Assembly (NCBI GenBank): GCA_022606135.1
Contig: JABYQN010000010.1
Span: 62,001 to 126,000, forward strand
Direction of reading: 5' to 3'
Source of the DNA: Fomes fomentarius
Lineage: Eukaryota; Basidiomycota; Agaricomycetes; Polyporales; Polyporaceae
Length of the DNA stretch: 64,000 bases
Position 1 is the first letter of the stretch. Each line of letters starts with the position of its first letter. Position numbers and translations under genes: made by a program. Shown piece by piece: positions 45,214 to 56,795 of the stretch. Under the pieces are notes generated by a model. That model did not search any database. It was not told the DNA's origin and worked only from the letters and a program-made list of their open reading frames with translations.

Positions 45214-45690
45214 CCGCCGAGCGAATCGGATTAGTCCAAACCAATACAGGCCGTTCGTGAACACTGAGATGTCTAGAGTGGGAAATTCGATGTATGTAGA
45301 CTCATGCACCAGAACGATATACACTGGCACCTGGCATGCACACTTCCAATGAATGCCGTCTAGGTGGTAGTCGCATTTGTGAAAGGGGTAGCAGCGAGCC
45401 CACACGACTACGAAGACATGATATGATATTTAGCAAACGGCTAATCTATGTGAACTAGATGGGCACTAAGTGATGTGGTCAACAAGTATCCGAGACAAAA
45501 GACGGTCATACCAGTCAAGATGGAAGACCTGCAGAACTGAGGGCCTGATTGATGATCCCTGACATGGTCCCTGTATATGATCCGATGGCCCACGTAGCTA
45601 TTTATGCTGATACACCAAAAGTAGAGAGTCCTATATCCAGTTCACCACCATGCTGGTATACGAGTCAAATGCTGATTTAGTTGGTGACCG
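45214..45690. other. Intergenic, no recognised gene
   Basis: No protein-family signal. Lies between the hAT-like element and the decayed protease fragment. Confidence 0.5.
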
Positions 45691-46165
45691 CGTTCGTGAA
45701 CCGTGTAGTGGCGAGTCCTGCCTATTCGTTGGCGATATCATAGACGTACTAGTAGAAACACTTCAAGAAAGACATCCCATCAATAATGAAATCGAGCCCT
45801 TCGTCGCTGGTGCTCTCTGGTTGCCGATGATGAGATACAGATAGTCCGACAAGCCACCGATTGCGGTGTTGAACTGGATGAGCGGTGGTAAGTTTCAAGG
45901 TTCGGTTACACTCAGATACAGCCTGAGAGAGCTTGGGAGGCGCGAAAGATTTGAGATCTGAGATCTGAGAGCCCACCTGGCATGGGAAGATCTGTGCATT
46001 AGGCGTGAATTGCAGAATATCCATGTTCTGCCAAAGGTCATGACGTCTGTTGAAGAGCTTGATATCTCACAAGCACACTCCCCCCGCCGATATGGAAGTA
46101 CAAGCTTGGAAGCTTCGCGTATTGAGCTGGTGTAAAGCACAAGAGGCTGGTGATAGGCTCCTGGA
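45691..46165 (-). pseudogene. C-terminal fragment of a second A1 aspartic protease
   Basis: Minus-strand segments reproduce the last third of the protease at 39,542-41,519: SLLCFTPAQYAKLPSLYFHI (near 46,150-46,090), LQFTPNAQIFPCQ (near 46,010), FNTAIGGLSDYLYLIIGNQR (near 45,870), then after a frame change EGLDFIIDGMSFLKCFY followed by an in-frame TAG where the intact paralogue has a Tyr (FYYAYD). Upstream catalytic regions are missing. It is a decayed tandem paralogue on the same strand, separated from the complete gene by two transposons. Confidence 0.75.
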
Positions 46166-47196
46166 CGGTAGAGTTAAGCCTGCCAACTTGAAGGGTCGAG
46201 CTGCGCTACATACTAGGCAAATACAGTTCTAACAACTTAAGATATGTGCAAAGTGGGTGAGTCTGTGTGCGCTTTTCGACACAACTTGAATCTCTGCGGC
46301 TTCCAAGGTCTCCAATAGACTCCTATGACCAGTGACAATACTGCATCGTGGCAGTATCTCTCTCATCTATGGCAGTAATATTACAGTGAGTGATTTGCGT
46401 AACACGTGCGTTATTGAGTTGTGCTTGAAGTCTTGTGTTTGAGCAGTGATCACCGACTTGAAGGGACCTCAAGTTCAACACGTCCTCAGCGTTGATGGAA
46501 AACGTGATGCTACGTACTGATAACAGTTGAAAGAACTTGAGTAGCTCATTCCAGAAGTAAATTCCATGCTTGTCCACTCCCCAGGTCTAAAACATCAGGA
46601 AAAACTCGAATCCCTCTTTAGTCGTAATCGAGAATAATCATGCATAAACAGGGGCAATAGGACGTTAGCCTAAAAACATAAGTCCAACGCTAACGAGCGA
46701 ATGAAAGGGGAATTATTGACTCGAGTTATTGGTTTTAGGTGCAGTGTTTCTCATAATGAATCACGCTTTAGGTGAGTTATCACACATAGGAGATGCGAGA
46801 GCAACGATAGATTGTTGGCCTCAGACCCTACTACAGAAACATGGGTATATACAGGCGACGACCTTGTTTGCGGAACATGGGTATAGTGCCACTGTAGCGA
46901 GCATCACGATATCAACTTTAGTACCAAATATGGAGCAATGAGCGACGGGAGTTGGACCAGAACGAGGGAGCTTATCAAACGGGTACTCGAGATCCAAAGG
47001 AGCAACATATGAGTTAGACTAAAAGAATGACTAAGAGTTGGTCTGTGACTGAAGCAGATGACGGTGAGAATGGTCAACAGGGGGGACAGGAATAGTGATG
47101 ATGGCTCACAGGGATAAGTGGCGGCAGACAGACGACGACTCTTGAGAGTCGGAGGATGGCAACGGATTCTAGTTTTAAGTTTGACGATGCGACAGC

Positions 47197-50086
47197 CTAA
47201 TCAGAGTCAACATCCATGCCATCGACATCGACGACTGAGAGAGCATTCCCCGGGCCCGGTGTAACCGTGGCATTGCGACTGCCACCCTTCTGCCCACTGT
47301 AGACAATGTAGACTGAGCACAAGTACGGTACAGTTGGTGTACCGGACTCACCTGGCGAGGTTATACAGGTCGTGCATCAGCCGGTGATAAGCACGAGCGT
47401 TCTTGTCCTTGATGATCTGCAAAAGTGTGATGTGCTCCTGGTAGACATCGAGGTATGCGTCAGCGGAGAATGAAGTCGGCTTGAAGGCACCGGTCTTCCA
47501 TTCACTAAGAGAAGCGTGAAGCTTATCGGGATCGGTCAGATTAGGTACCGTGGAAGGGCGTTCGATGGCTTACCGCAGCACCCACAAGCGCGAGCATCGC
47601 CATCGGAACTTCTTTCGCCTCAGGATGTTGTGCGGAAGTTGATCCAAAACGGTACGGATGCTTATGGGCGACAGAAGAAGTTCCACTGAAGAAACTAGCC
47701 CGGAGGACGGACTCGAAGACGGGGTGACGGTACGGCTTGTTGTAGGGTACATTGTATGTCTCAGGCTGTGCGGCAGAGCGGAGGTCAGTATGGGATACGG
47801 CTATCATGACGATACAAAGTGCGTATGTCAGCGTCGGCAGGGAGAGGATAGATGTACTTCATCCAGTGCACGAGAGAAGCGACCTTCTTCTCGCTGTCTC
47901 CTGCTTTGATGCTGTAGTAGGCAAGGACATGAGAATCAGTGATCTTCTTGATAGCACTGCGGAAGGTTGATATTCTTTGCTTCGGCTGGATGGAAGAGAA
48001 TCCGATCGTCAACACGAGAGTCAATAGTAATTGCAAGTAACACTTACCAGTGCCGACAGTGCACGCAGAAATGCATCGTCAGTCTGGAGACGAGACAAAA
48101 GGCCGGTGTAGCCAAGAGTCATAGCCATCTCTTGTAGGGCTCTTGCAATGGTATGATTGCGGCCCAGGCCATCAGGGAAGGCGTTGACAAAGGAGAGATC
48201 TGCTTCTAGCGAAATAAATGATCCTCGCACCATGTCTCGGATGTGAGGGTGTTGTGCATTCAAAGAAAGTACGCCTCCAGGCTGAGCAGCGGGGACGATG
48301 GCATAACTCGCCGGAAGGAGAACCTTGGGCATCGCGGCGGCAGGTTCCACCACAGCGGGGACAGGAACTGGCTGCTGAGTGAGTGGTGCATCGAGGTTCA
48401 TGGCCGGGCCATTGGTGACATGGCTTGCAGCTTGATTACCTTGGGTCTCATCCTCGTCGTCTGAGAAAAGCGATGGTGATCTTTCCGCACGATTACTTGC
48501 TGGCTGGCGTTGAGTCTTGACAGTAGCGTTTGTCGCGTGAGCCTGAGGAATGTTGTCCTTCCAGACGGGTTGCTACAGACAAACAACCTGGTAAGCAAGG
48601 CGACTGGCATTGATGAACGAGATGGGAACATACCTCAATGATCTGACGAGCGTTGGTACGACGTGGCTGCGAGTAGACATAGATATGAGAGTGTGAGCAG
48701 CCTGAGACTGTCGTGTCAAAACGAACCTTATTTGCAAGCTTCTTTGGCACGCGAGGCTTGAGCGCCCAAGCGATGAGCTCATCGTCGTCCAGCGCATCAA
48801 TGTCTATGGGCTCATCTTGTTCCTCACTCGCCTGATCATCTGCGTCTTCTTCTGGTCGGAACTCAGAGTAGTCAGAGTCGTCTAGGTCGCTGAGATGAAG
48901 GTGCGGAACACTGTCATTCTGGGATCTAACATCCGTGCCTTGACCCTTGTGGACTTCGAGCTTACCCATGGTGTTCCAGGTTGGCTGCTGCACGTTTACG
49001 CCAGTCAGAATGCTTGCATGTCAATCAGAGTCGAAGAGGGCAGGTAAGTCATCATACCTCAGAAGCAAGATGCTCACTCAGCTGGTGAACGTCCTCCAGA
49101 TCCATAGGACCGTCCGACTCAGAGACTGACGACTCATAACCGAGGTTCAAGTCGCCTTCTTCGCCGGCAGCTGTAGCACTAGGCTCCTGGTCAAGGTCTG
49201 AGCAAGAAGGGGCATCATCGTCATCGTCAGCGATGGTGTCTGTTGTGACCATGACATCATGGAGGACAACTGCAGGATGCGTTACAGTGGCTATATATGC
49301 AGGTGGGCCATATCATTGTGATTAGTTAACGTCTCCATGCGTATGAAATAGCAAACCACAGACTGACCTGAAGTATGTCCTCGGCTACGCGACTTTGAAG
49401 CTGTCTTTGCCGATGCACTGCCACACAATTTGCCGCCTTGGGGTGACACGTTCGCATGTACGTCGTCAATTTGGGCTGGAACCTTGATGCCTGAGATGAC
49501 AATATGCTATTGATCACCAGGAGATACAACCATACAACATTTCCGTACCTGACTGGTTCACCGGACGTGGATGCGGGCATGAATAATTCCCCGGCGTCGC
49601 AGAAGCCTGGGCGCTGTGGTGAGCTGGACGGCGGCCAGCTCGATTCTTGACCGTGAGCTGACCCTGCTTCTGCTTCTTAGCGGGTGTGGATCCATTGTTG
49701 TCCTCAGGTGCAGGGTTCACACGTTTGCGTGATGAGTCCGCCATCCAGACTTCGGAACATTGTGAGTATCGACTGTCACAACAACAGTTGTTGACACTTA
49801 CCTCTTTTGGCCAAGGCATCTTGCTTAGACTGGCGCGGGGCGCGCCTGGCTGGTGCGGACTCGTCTGAAACTTTTGGAGTAGAGTGAGTAACGCATAGTT
49901 GGATTGAGATTGTGCATGATGCTTACCTGTGGGATTGAACAGCACTGATTGTGTGGCCAGGGTACCAGTGGTTCGCTGGCTGGGAGAAATTGTAGTGGTC
50001 GGAGGAACGCTGGCAGATGCGGCCACAAGGTGTGTCACGCTTTTGCGAGTGCTTTGTGCACGGCGTCCAGACATTTTGCTGAGCAA
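47197..50086 (-). CDS. DUF6532-type accessory protein of the Plavaka element
   Basis: A multi-exon gene from 50086 (or the ATG at 50074, MSGRRAQSTRKSVTHLVAAS) to the TAG ending 47197. The N-terminal half is low-complexity and charged, with basic patches (PAKKQKQGQLTVKNRAGRRP) and long acidic stretches (DDDDDAPSCSDLDQEPS; EEDADDQASEEQDEPIDIDA). The C-terminal domain has MVRGSFISLEADLSFVNAFP, IARALQEMAMTLGYTGLLSR, QRISTFRSAIKKITDSHVLA, YRHPVFESVLRASFFSG and LSEWKTGAFKPTSFSADAYL, the pattern I associate with DUF6532 in basidiomycetes. The biochemical role of DUF6532 is unknown to me; the position suggests a transposition accessory protein. The tail ends in acidic VVDVDGMDVDSD. Exon limits are approximate. 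Confidence 0.65.
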
Positions 50087-50467
50087 AGCTCGCAGAGACG
50101 CGGAGAATAGATGCAGTAAGGAGTTTATAGTTGAAGGTTGGTGAACAGAGTCAAAAGAGGGAGAGCACTGGCAGGCAGTCAGAAGAGGGGAAATAAGAGA
50201 AAATTAGCGGGCAGAGGTGCGTCGATCACTCAGAAATATGAGAGGCTGGCTGACATTCAAATCGGTCCTGTACAGTTTTTGGTGTGGCCGAAAGACGGCA
50301 GGCCGATGACTCCGACGATAGGAGGACGGACCGCGCCACATCTTGGCCTGGAGACCGATGGCTGGGACAGTGTCTGATCACGCTCAGTCATTGGTCACCC
50401 AGCCCTTGATACACTGGCTTGCGGGATCAGCGCGCATCTCATCTCCCAACCGCTAAGTCGAATTATT
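50087..50467. promoter_or_regulatory. Shared divergent promoter region of the Plavaka element
   Basis: The 381 bp between the starts of the two oppositely transcribed element genes. No distinct TATA box is obvious. A small plus-strand frame at 50,138-50,377 has no family signal. Confidence 0.4.
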
Positions 50468-53400
50468 ATGGCCACTCAGGCAGCTTCATCTACAACTGCC
50501 TCTAAAGACTCCCACTGTCCTGGCTGCAATAAAGTATTCACCGTATCAGGCCTCTCGAAACATCTCTCCCTTACACATAAGCCAGAGTGTGTTGCCATCC
50601 GTGGGTCCAACGCAAATTCTCTCCTCCAGAGTCTACCGACCTCTTCGACTTCTACTCCTTTCCCCCTCACCGATCCACACTTCGACATTGACATTGAACT
50701 TGACTCCGAGCCAATCCCATTTGATGGCGACTTCTTTGGCAATTATACTCCTGATGACTTCGAATCCGATGACCATCCCGCCCCAGCAGGGTTGGGCTCT
50801 GAGTCGGATTCTGATGACGAGCCTGTCCCCTCTGGCTGGGAGCCCAAACCACAACAACCTCTTCAGCCGCTCCCAGACAACGACACATCTCCTCCCTCAG
50901 GCTTGCATACACCCAGCCCATCCCTGCCATCTTGCACTCAGCGGACCACAGCCGAGGAGAGTGCACGTAAAGCATGCAACACCTTTGTCGATCGGTTCCC
51001 GAGCGCTGCAGCCGGTGCCCCTCTCTTGCGTCCCATCAATGCACCTGGTGTCGCAACCTATAGTACATACCAACAGGATGTCGATCCATCTGGACACAAC
51101 CCATATGCACCGTTCGCTTCACGCTTGGATTGGGAGATCGCACGATGGGCCAAGTTGAGGGGATCTGGTTCGACCGCATTCACGGATCTTCTTGCAATCG
51201 AAGAGGTGAGTTCATCTCAGCTTGTAGACACACATGATAGCAGTCGCACGCCAACCGTTCCCAATCACACACTCTATCTCAGTTCAGTTGTTTATGCTCC
51301 TACAGGTCGCTCAACGCCTGGAACTGTCCTACAAGAACTCACGCGAGCTGAACAAGATCATCGATGACAAGCTTCCATCGGGACGACCGCGCTTCCATCG
51401 CCATGAAATCGTGATAGCAGAAGAGGCTTTCGAAGTATATTTCCGTAACATCCTTGAATGTGTCGAGGCTCTGTTTGGTGACCCGGAGTTTGCACCGATT
51501 TTACTCCTGGTTCCCGAACGTCATTATGCAGATGCCGACCGCACTATTCGTGTCTACTTTGACATGAATACAGGAAAGTGGTGGTGGGCTACACAGGTGA
51601 GTACACGCTGCTCCTTGCCACTGATGGGCCAGACAAGCTGACCAACATTGTAGACCGAGCTGGAGCGACAGCATCCAGGCGCAACAGTCATCCCAATCAT
51701 CATCAGCTCCGACAAGACACAGCTCACTGTCTTCGGCAATAAGACAGCATACCCAGTCTACATGACGCTCGGAAATCTCCCCAAGGACATACGCTGTAAG
51801 CCCTCACGCCGCGGTCAGATCCTCCTCGCATACCTCCCCACATCCCGTCTCCTCCATATCACCAACAAGGCTGCTCGGCGACGCACCCTTGCCAACCTCT
51901 TTCACGCATGCATGACCCGCGTCCTTTCTCCACTCGCCTCTGTCGGTGTTTTGGGCATGGAGCTCGCTACAGGCATGGGCACTGTCTACCGTGGCCACCC
52001 CATTCTTGCGACATATGTCGGCGACTACCCGGAACAACTCCTTGTCACCGGAGTTAAGTATGGGGAATGTCCAAAGTGTCCTATCCCACGGAATGATGTT
52101 GGCAACACGACAGACACATCGCGACCTCTCCGTGACCTTGAGAAGGTACTGGATGCCCTTTCCACAATAGACGACGGACCTCACGCATTCACCCGTGCAT
52201 GTCGTGATGCCGGTATCAAGCCGTTGTTTCATCCATTCTGGGAGGCATTGCCGTACACCAATATATTCCTCTCCGTCACTCCAGACATTCTACACCAACT
52301 ATACCAGGGCGTGGTGAAGCATCTCTTGGCTTGGCTTCAAGACGCCTATGGTGCGACGGAGATTGATGCCCGGTGCCGCCGCCTGCCCCCAAACCACAAC
52401 CTACGTCATTTCTCGAAGGGTCTCTCATCTCTCTCTCGTGTCACAGGCAAAGAACATCAAGACATCTGCCGAATTCTCATCGGACTGATCATCGGGCTGC
52501 GCCTTCCAAGTGGTACCTCTGCAGCTCAACTTGTACGAGCCACACGTGCTCTTCTCGACTTCCTGTACCTCGCTCAGTATCGCACACACACAACCAGCAC
52601 ACTCACGCTTCTAGACGACGCTCTGGAGGCCTTTCATGCAAACAAGGATATCATCGTTCAGCTAGGCATACGCATCCATTTCCACTTCCCGAAACTTCAC
52701 TCACTCGACCATTACCGACGCTCCATTGAACTATTTGGCACCACAGACAACTATGACACACAGTATTCGGAACGCTTGCACATCGACCTCGCCAAGGATG
52801 CCTACCGTGCGACGAATCACAAGGACGAACTCTCACAGATGACGTTATGGCTTGAACGCAAAGAGAAGATCCAACGTCACGAGAAGTTTGTGCAGTGGCG
52901 CCTTGCACAGGTAAGCCTACACTGCATGTGTCGTCTATGTCTGAACTCATATGCCTGCTGTCGGGCGATTCAACGAACCCCAAGCCGCCGCTGATCTCTG
53001 CTACATCTGTGGCCTCTCCTGACCTGCCTACAATGTTCGCTTCAACTTCCGCCACAAGCGAACATGGCCCTGGCCCTGGACGCCCCCACGAACCCATCAA
53101 CAAGCCTCGTCTCCACATTGAGATGGCGAAACATCCGTCTGCAAGCATTGCTCTTCATCAACTCCCCATTCAGTACTCTGCTGCCTATTTTCGCGATGCT
53201 CTCACCCGCTTCATCGTCACCTTCAATCACCCTACCTTCACCGGCGCTCAAGTGGAGCATGCATCTGCTGGAGTCTACCTCAACTTCCGCAGAGTCCCCG
53301 TGTACAACAAGGTCAAATTCTGGATCACCGACCCCCACGGCTTAGCAGCACCAGAATGTGAAGCACGCGATGTGATACATGTGCGGCCTTCACGCAAGAA

Positions 53401-53914
53401 CAAGCATGGTGCAGATGTAGGTGGCCGTTTTGATACTGCACTTGTCCGCATCCCAGGCGCTGCGGCGGAAGGATCAACGCTACCTCCGTCTGGCCGTATG
53501 TCCTTACTATTCTTCTGGTTCCTATGCATCATTGAACCACATCTCCATTTGGCAGGGTTCCGGGTTGCTCAAGTTCGCGTCGTGTTCAAGATACCGTTCA
53601 AATGCCTATCAGAACTGTTCCCGAACTGTCCGCCTACTGACTACCCGCAGCATCTTGCTTACGTTGAGTGGTTCACACCACTAACGTCAACTGACCCTGA
53701 TCACGGCTTGTACAAAATCGCACGGGCCTTACGACATGGTTCACGCTTAGCTAGTATCATCCCAATCAACCAGCTCGAACGCAGCTGTCACCTGTTTCCT
53801 GACTTTGGACCGGTCGCACCTCGGCACTGGAGTAGTAGTACTGTTCTTGATGAATGCCCTGCTTTCTTTGTCAATGCATTCACAGATAGATACACGTATA
53901 AACTGATTTACTGA
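50468..53914 (+). CDS. Plavaka transposase
   Basis: Five exons fit in frame: 50468-51205, 51306-51596, 51654-52910, 52985-53495, 53556-53914, giving 1,051 residues. An N-terminal C2H2 zinc finger (CPGCNKVFTVSGLSKHLSLT) is followed by an acidic low-complexity linker. The catalytic region includes VYFDMNTGKWWWATQ, ATVIPIIISSDKTQLTVFGN, PVYMTLGNLPKDIRCKPSRR, and a Cys pair (YGECPKCPIPRN). VTPDILHQLYQGVVKHLLAW has the Asp-x-x-His pattern I associate with Plavaka transposases, and FHFPKLHSLDHYRRSIELFG and YSERLHIDLAKDAYRATNHK follow. SSDKTQLT probably carries the first catalytic Asp; assignment of the other acidic residues is tentative. All splice junctions keep frame and no stop was found, so the element may be autonomous. 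Confidence 0.85.
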
Positions 53915-54366
53915 GCTTTCGACTCCACCCACACAGCAGCACTCTCCGGGCTCTGCCTTCCGGCGACCGTGCCATGTCGCCCTTTGGTGAGCGCCCAAAC
54001 CAACGTCGCAGACTCGGAGTTCATCTGCAATAGCACCGACAATGACATGTGTGACATATCTGTGCACAAATATGTGGCCTTGTGTACTAATTCTACAGAC
54101 GAATAGTCTTTCGCGGCCCAGTGCGACTCAAAGAACACTCACTGAAGTTCAGAGCCTCAGTGTCCCCCTTAGGCAATTCAGACGCTCGGTCCAGTGCCCC
54201 ACCCTGGAAAGTGCAGTGCTATCATCATACTATGGCTCTTATTGTTTGCTTATCTTCTGTAAAAGACTCAGTAGCATGCTTAGAGTGCGAACATTGACAG
54301 ATAGTGCCATTAGAATGTCGACATATATATTTTAGGTCTAAGTAGGGAAACCAGTTTTTCCTGATG

Positions 54367-55275
54367 AACGCGATTGTAGATGTTCGCTGTCCACTCTCAA
54401 CCACATCTAAACTCTAACGCAGCTGTTGTACTTAGGCTTTGGCGTCAACGACCGGAAACAATTATCAATGCTTCTGACTGGAGAACATATCTGGGACTTG
54501 ACGAGCTCCTGGTGGGTACAGTACTCATGAGGTACGCTCAGTCATCACAGGTCTCATCCGGGCTGTCAGACGGGAGTCGTAGAAGATGAGAAGCTTGTCA
54601 GTCCGTGACATTTGTGAGTATATATACTATATATACTTTTGTATTGTTCTCTGCTGATGATACGATACAACCGTTCTCTCGTAGTATCCAATTGTCGTCA
54701 ATCCCGGTGTCCTACTTCTGTACCGCCTGTTCCCGTGGATGGGCTTCACGAACGGGATGTGGCCTTCTGCTCTCGTCGATATCTTCTATCTGTCAATGGA
54801 GTATCACTGAGAACTCCACATGCGGTACTCCGAGTCTCAGGCCGCCGCCACAGCCACCGTTAGGATATTCTTAGAGTTGGCCCCACTCATACCTCGATCT
54901 CATTAAATGCTCCGCGTAATTTCCCTCATTGCTGCTGCATCTCCCTGCACCTCTCTTACTTCATAGGCCGGAGACCAGTGATCGTAGGCCACAGACCCTA
55001 CCAACTTCTCACTATCTTTGCCACCGGTGCGCCATCTTTATAGTCATTCTTTTCCAGCCTACACTCACTGATTGACCGCAGGGGTGTACTGTGCATGCAT
55101 CCCGCAATGCCTGATTATCCTCAGGAGGAAGGTCCGCGAAGGGCTGCCAATCTGGTTGCCTATCGCCATGTTTAGTCATGTTCTTCGTCGTCGTTATCGT
55201 ACGTTCATGTTTCACGATCACTCTCTGTTGGGATGAAATCCGCCCTATGCAATTTCTCTCCCTAGATGCGCAACT
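54367..55275. other. Flank of the Plavaka insertion; possible 5' exons of the next gene
   Basis: No confident coding region. The 5' exons of the membrane protein downstream should lie here, but I could not join a credible start. The small frames at 54,605-54,874 are unassigned. Confidence 0.35.
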
Positions 55276-56418
55276 GATTGTGATTTTCTTTAGGTTGCTA
55301 TAGATGACATAGTACGCGCATACCATGCGTATGGCACGGGAGAGAATCCGAACATTCATCCGGACCCTGGCGTCGTCTTCGCTCCTTCCGCTCCCTCTGA
55401 GATGGTCAAGACCTCGCTACTTGTGGTGCTAGCCTTGATTTCGGATGGCATCATAGTCAGTCACTACAATCGGTGCGCCAAGGGAAGACATTTTGATCAG
55501 ACACCACACTGTAGGTATATCGAACGTTCGTCGTGTGGAACTTCAATAAGCTCGTGATTGCATTACCTATTGGCCTCTGGTTAACCGGCATAGGTACGTG
55601 TGACATCTCATAGTCTACTGATTGCTTGGTCATAACTTGCCATGTATGTTATCGTCACTTATACAGCATTCGGGATCTGGACTGCGTGGACGTTGGGACA
55701 GACGAGGACAGGCGATAATATCATGGCCGCTGCAGCTGCCACTCGCGTGAGATACCTATTCGTGATCACGTTCTGTCTGAACATGCTTTGTGCAAGTACG
55801 TCTGATGGGTACACAACATGGTACGTGCGCATGTAACTGATAATATCCTCGCACCCGCAGGTTTGATATGCTGGAAGATCTGGCGGGTCAGCTCGCCCAT
55901 TGCGGAGCCATCGTCAAGCGATCGTATCACAAACCGTGTCTTTAGGGTGGTCATCGAGACTGGTACGGTGTCTCAGTTCCATTCGACTGACTCTCATACC
56001 CCGAGTTGCAGCTGGGATGTACTGTGCTTTCCTCTTTGCCCTCATTGTCAGCGACCGCGCCGGATCGAACGTCTTCTTCGTCTTCCTCGAACCGGTGGGT
56101 CGTTCGTTACTCTCATTCTCTCATCGTACCTAACAGCCCATATCTCAGCTCCCTCCCGTCACAGCACTAGTGTTCACAATGCTCATTGTACGAACCCAAC
56201 CTCGCGCACGGGACCATTCTAGTACAGGAACACTGCCGACTTTGCGTTTTTGGACCAGTCCCCGCAGCCTAGAGCACCCATCTCAGAGCGGAACAGGTGT
56301 CCAGATTGACCTCGAAAGGGTCGTCCATATGGATTCTAGGTCGGAAAGCTTCGGACCAAGGCCTGATGCCAGAGGATCGGACAAAGGCGCTGAGCTTGAT
56401 TCTGTGCCGAGTCTTTAA
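55276..56418 (+). CDS. Multi-pass membrane protein of an Agaricomycete family (5' end unresolved)
   Basis: A series of exons on the plus strand: VAIDDIVRAYHAYGTG, MVKTSLLVVLALISDGIIV, then VYRTFVVWNFNKLVIALPIG, AFGIWTAWTLGQTRTGDNIM, RVRYLFVITFCLNMLCAS, LICWKIWRV, AGMYCAFLFALIVSDRAGSN, and PPVTALVFTMLIVRTQP, ending with a hydrophilic tail and the stop at 56416-56418. At least five hydrophobic segments are visible. The SDGIIVYRTFVVWN-type loop between two helices, and a cytosolic Ser-rich tail, are common in seven-helix hypothetical membrane proteins of Agaricomycetes. Function unknown; a receptor-like role is speculative. The first one or two helices and the start codon must lie upstream of 55,276. 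Confidence 0.6.
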
Positions 56419-56795
56419 AGCTTGACGCTGTCATGAAGCTTGCGTGGATGCGTATTACCAGACTAGTGCATGTAGCATGATACTTCAGCCCACCTGTACC
56501 AATCAATTAGATCCCGGAGGACCTTTTTATGGTATTCAGCTGACATCGTCCTTCCGGACTCAGGCTCGCATGTCTCCTCGTTTTGCCTGCCCTCTGCTAT
56601 GCACGTACAGGGTGTGGGATGTCTGGAAGAGTGAGGTAAGATCGACGACTACGAAGCACCATCTATCACATCACGGGTGACCTCTGACCTACATACATAC
56701 ACGTACAGTGAGAGAACGTATCCACATGGTGTGCAGGGGCAACAGACAAAGGTTTTTCGGCACAACACTAGCTACCAGAATTCCAACGGTTGAGA
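56419..56795. other. Intergenic, no recognised gene
   Basis: Convergent 3' ends of the membrane-protein gene and the ligase gene. One 78-codon frame has no signal. Confidence 0.5.

Larger units (their letters stand above)
46593..54366. mobile_element. Plavaka (CACTA-superfamily) DNA transposon, full length
   Basis: A 7,774-bp element from CATCAGGAAAAACT at 46593 to AGTTTTTCCTGATG ending at 54366. The terminal repeat is exact for 14 bp and imperfect for about 29 bp (TCCCT and CTTAG also match), with AA flanking on both sides as a 2-bp target duplication. Inside are a spliced transposase on the plus strand and a divergently transcribed DUF6532 gene on the minus strand, a pairing I associate with Plavaka elements. 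Both genes read open. The element's ends are those of the short elements at 17,944 and 42,008. Confidence 0.85.
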
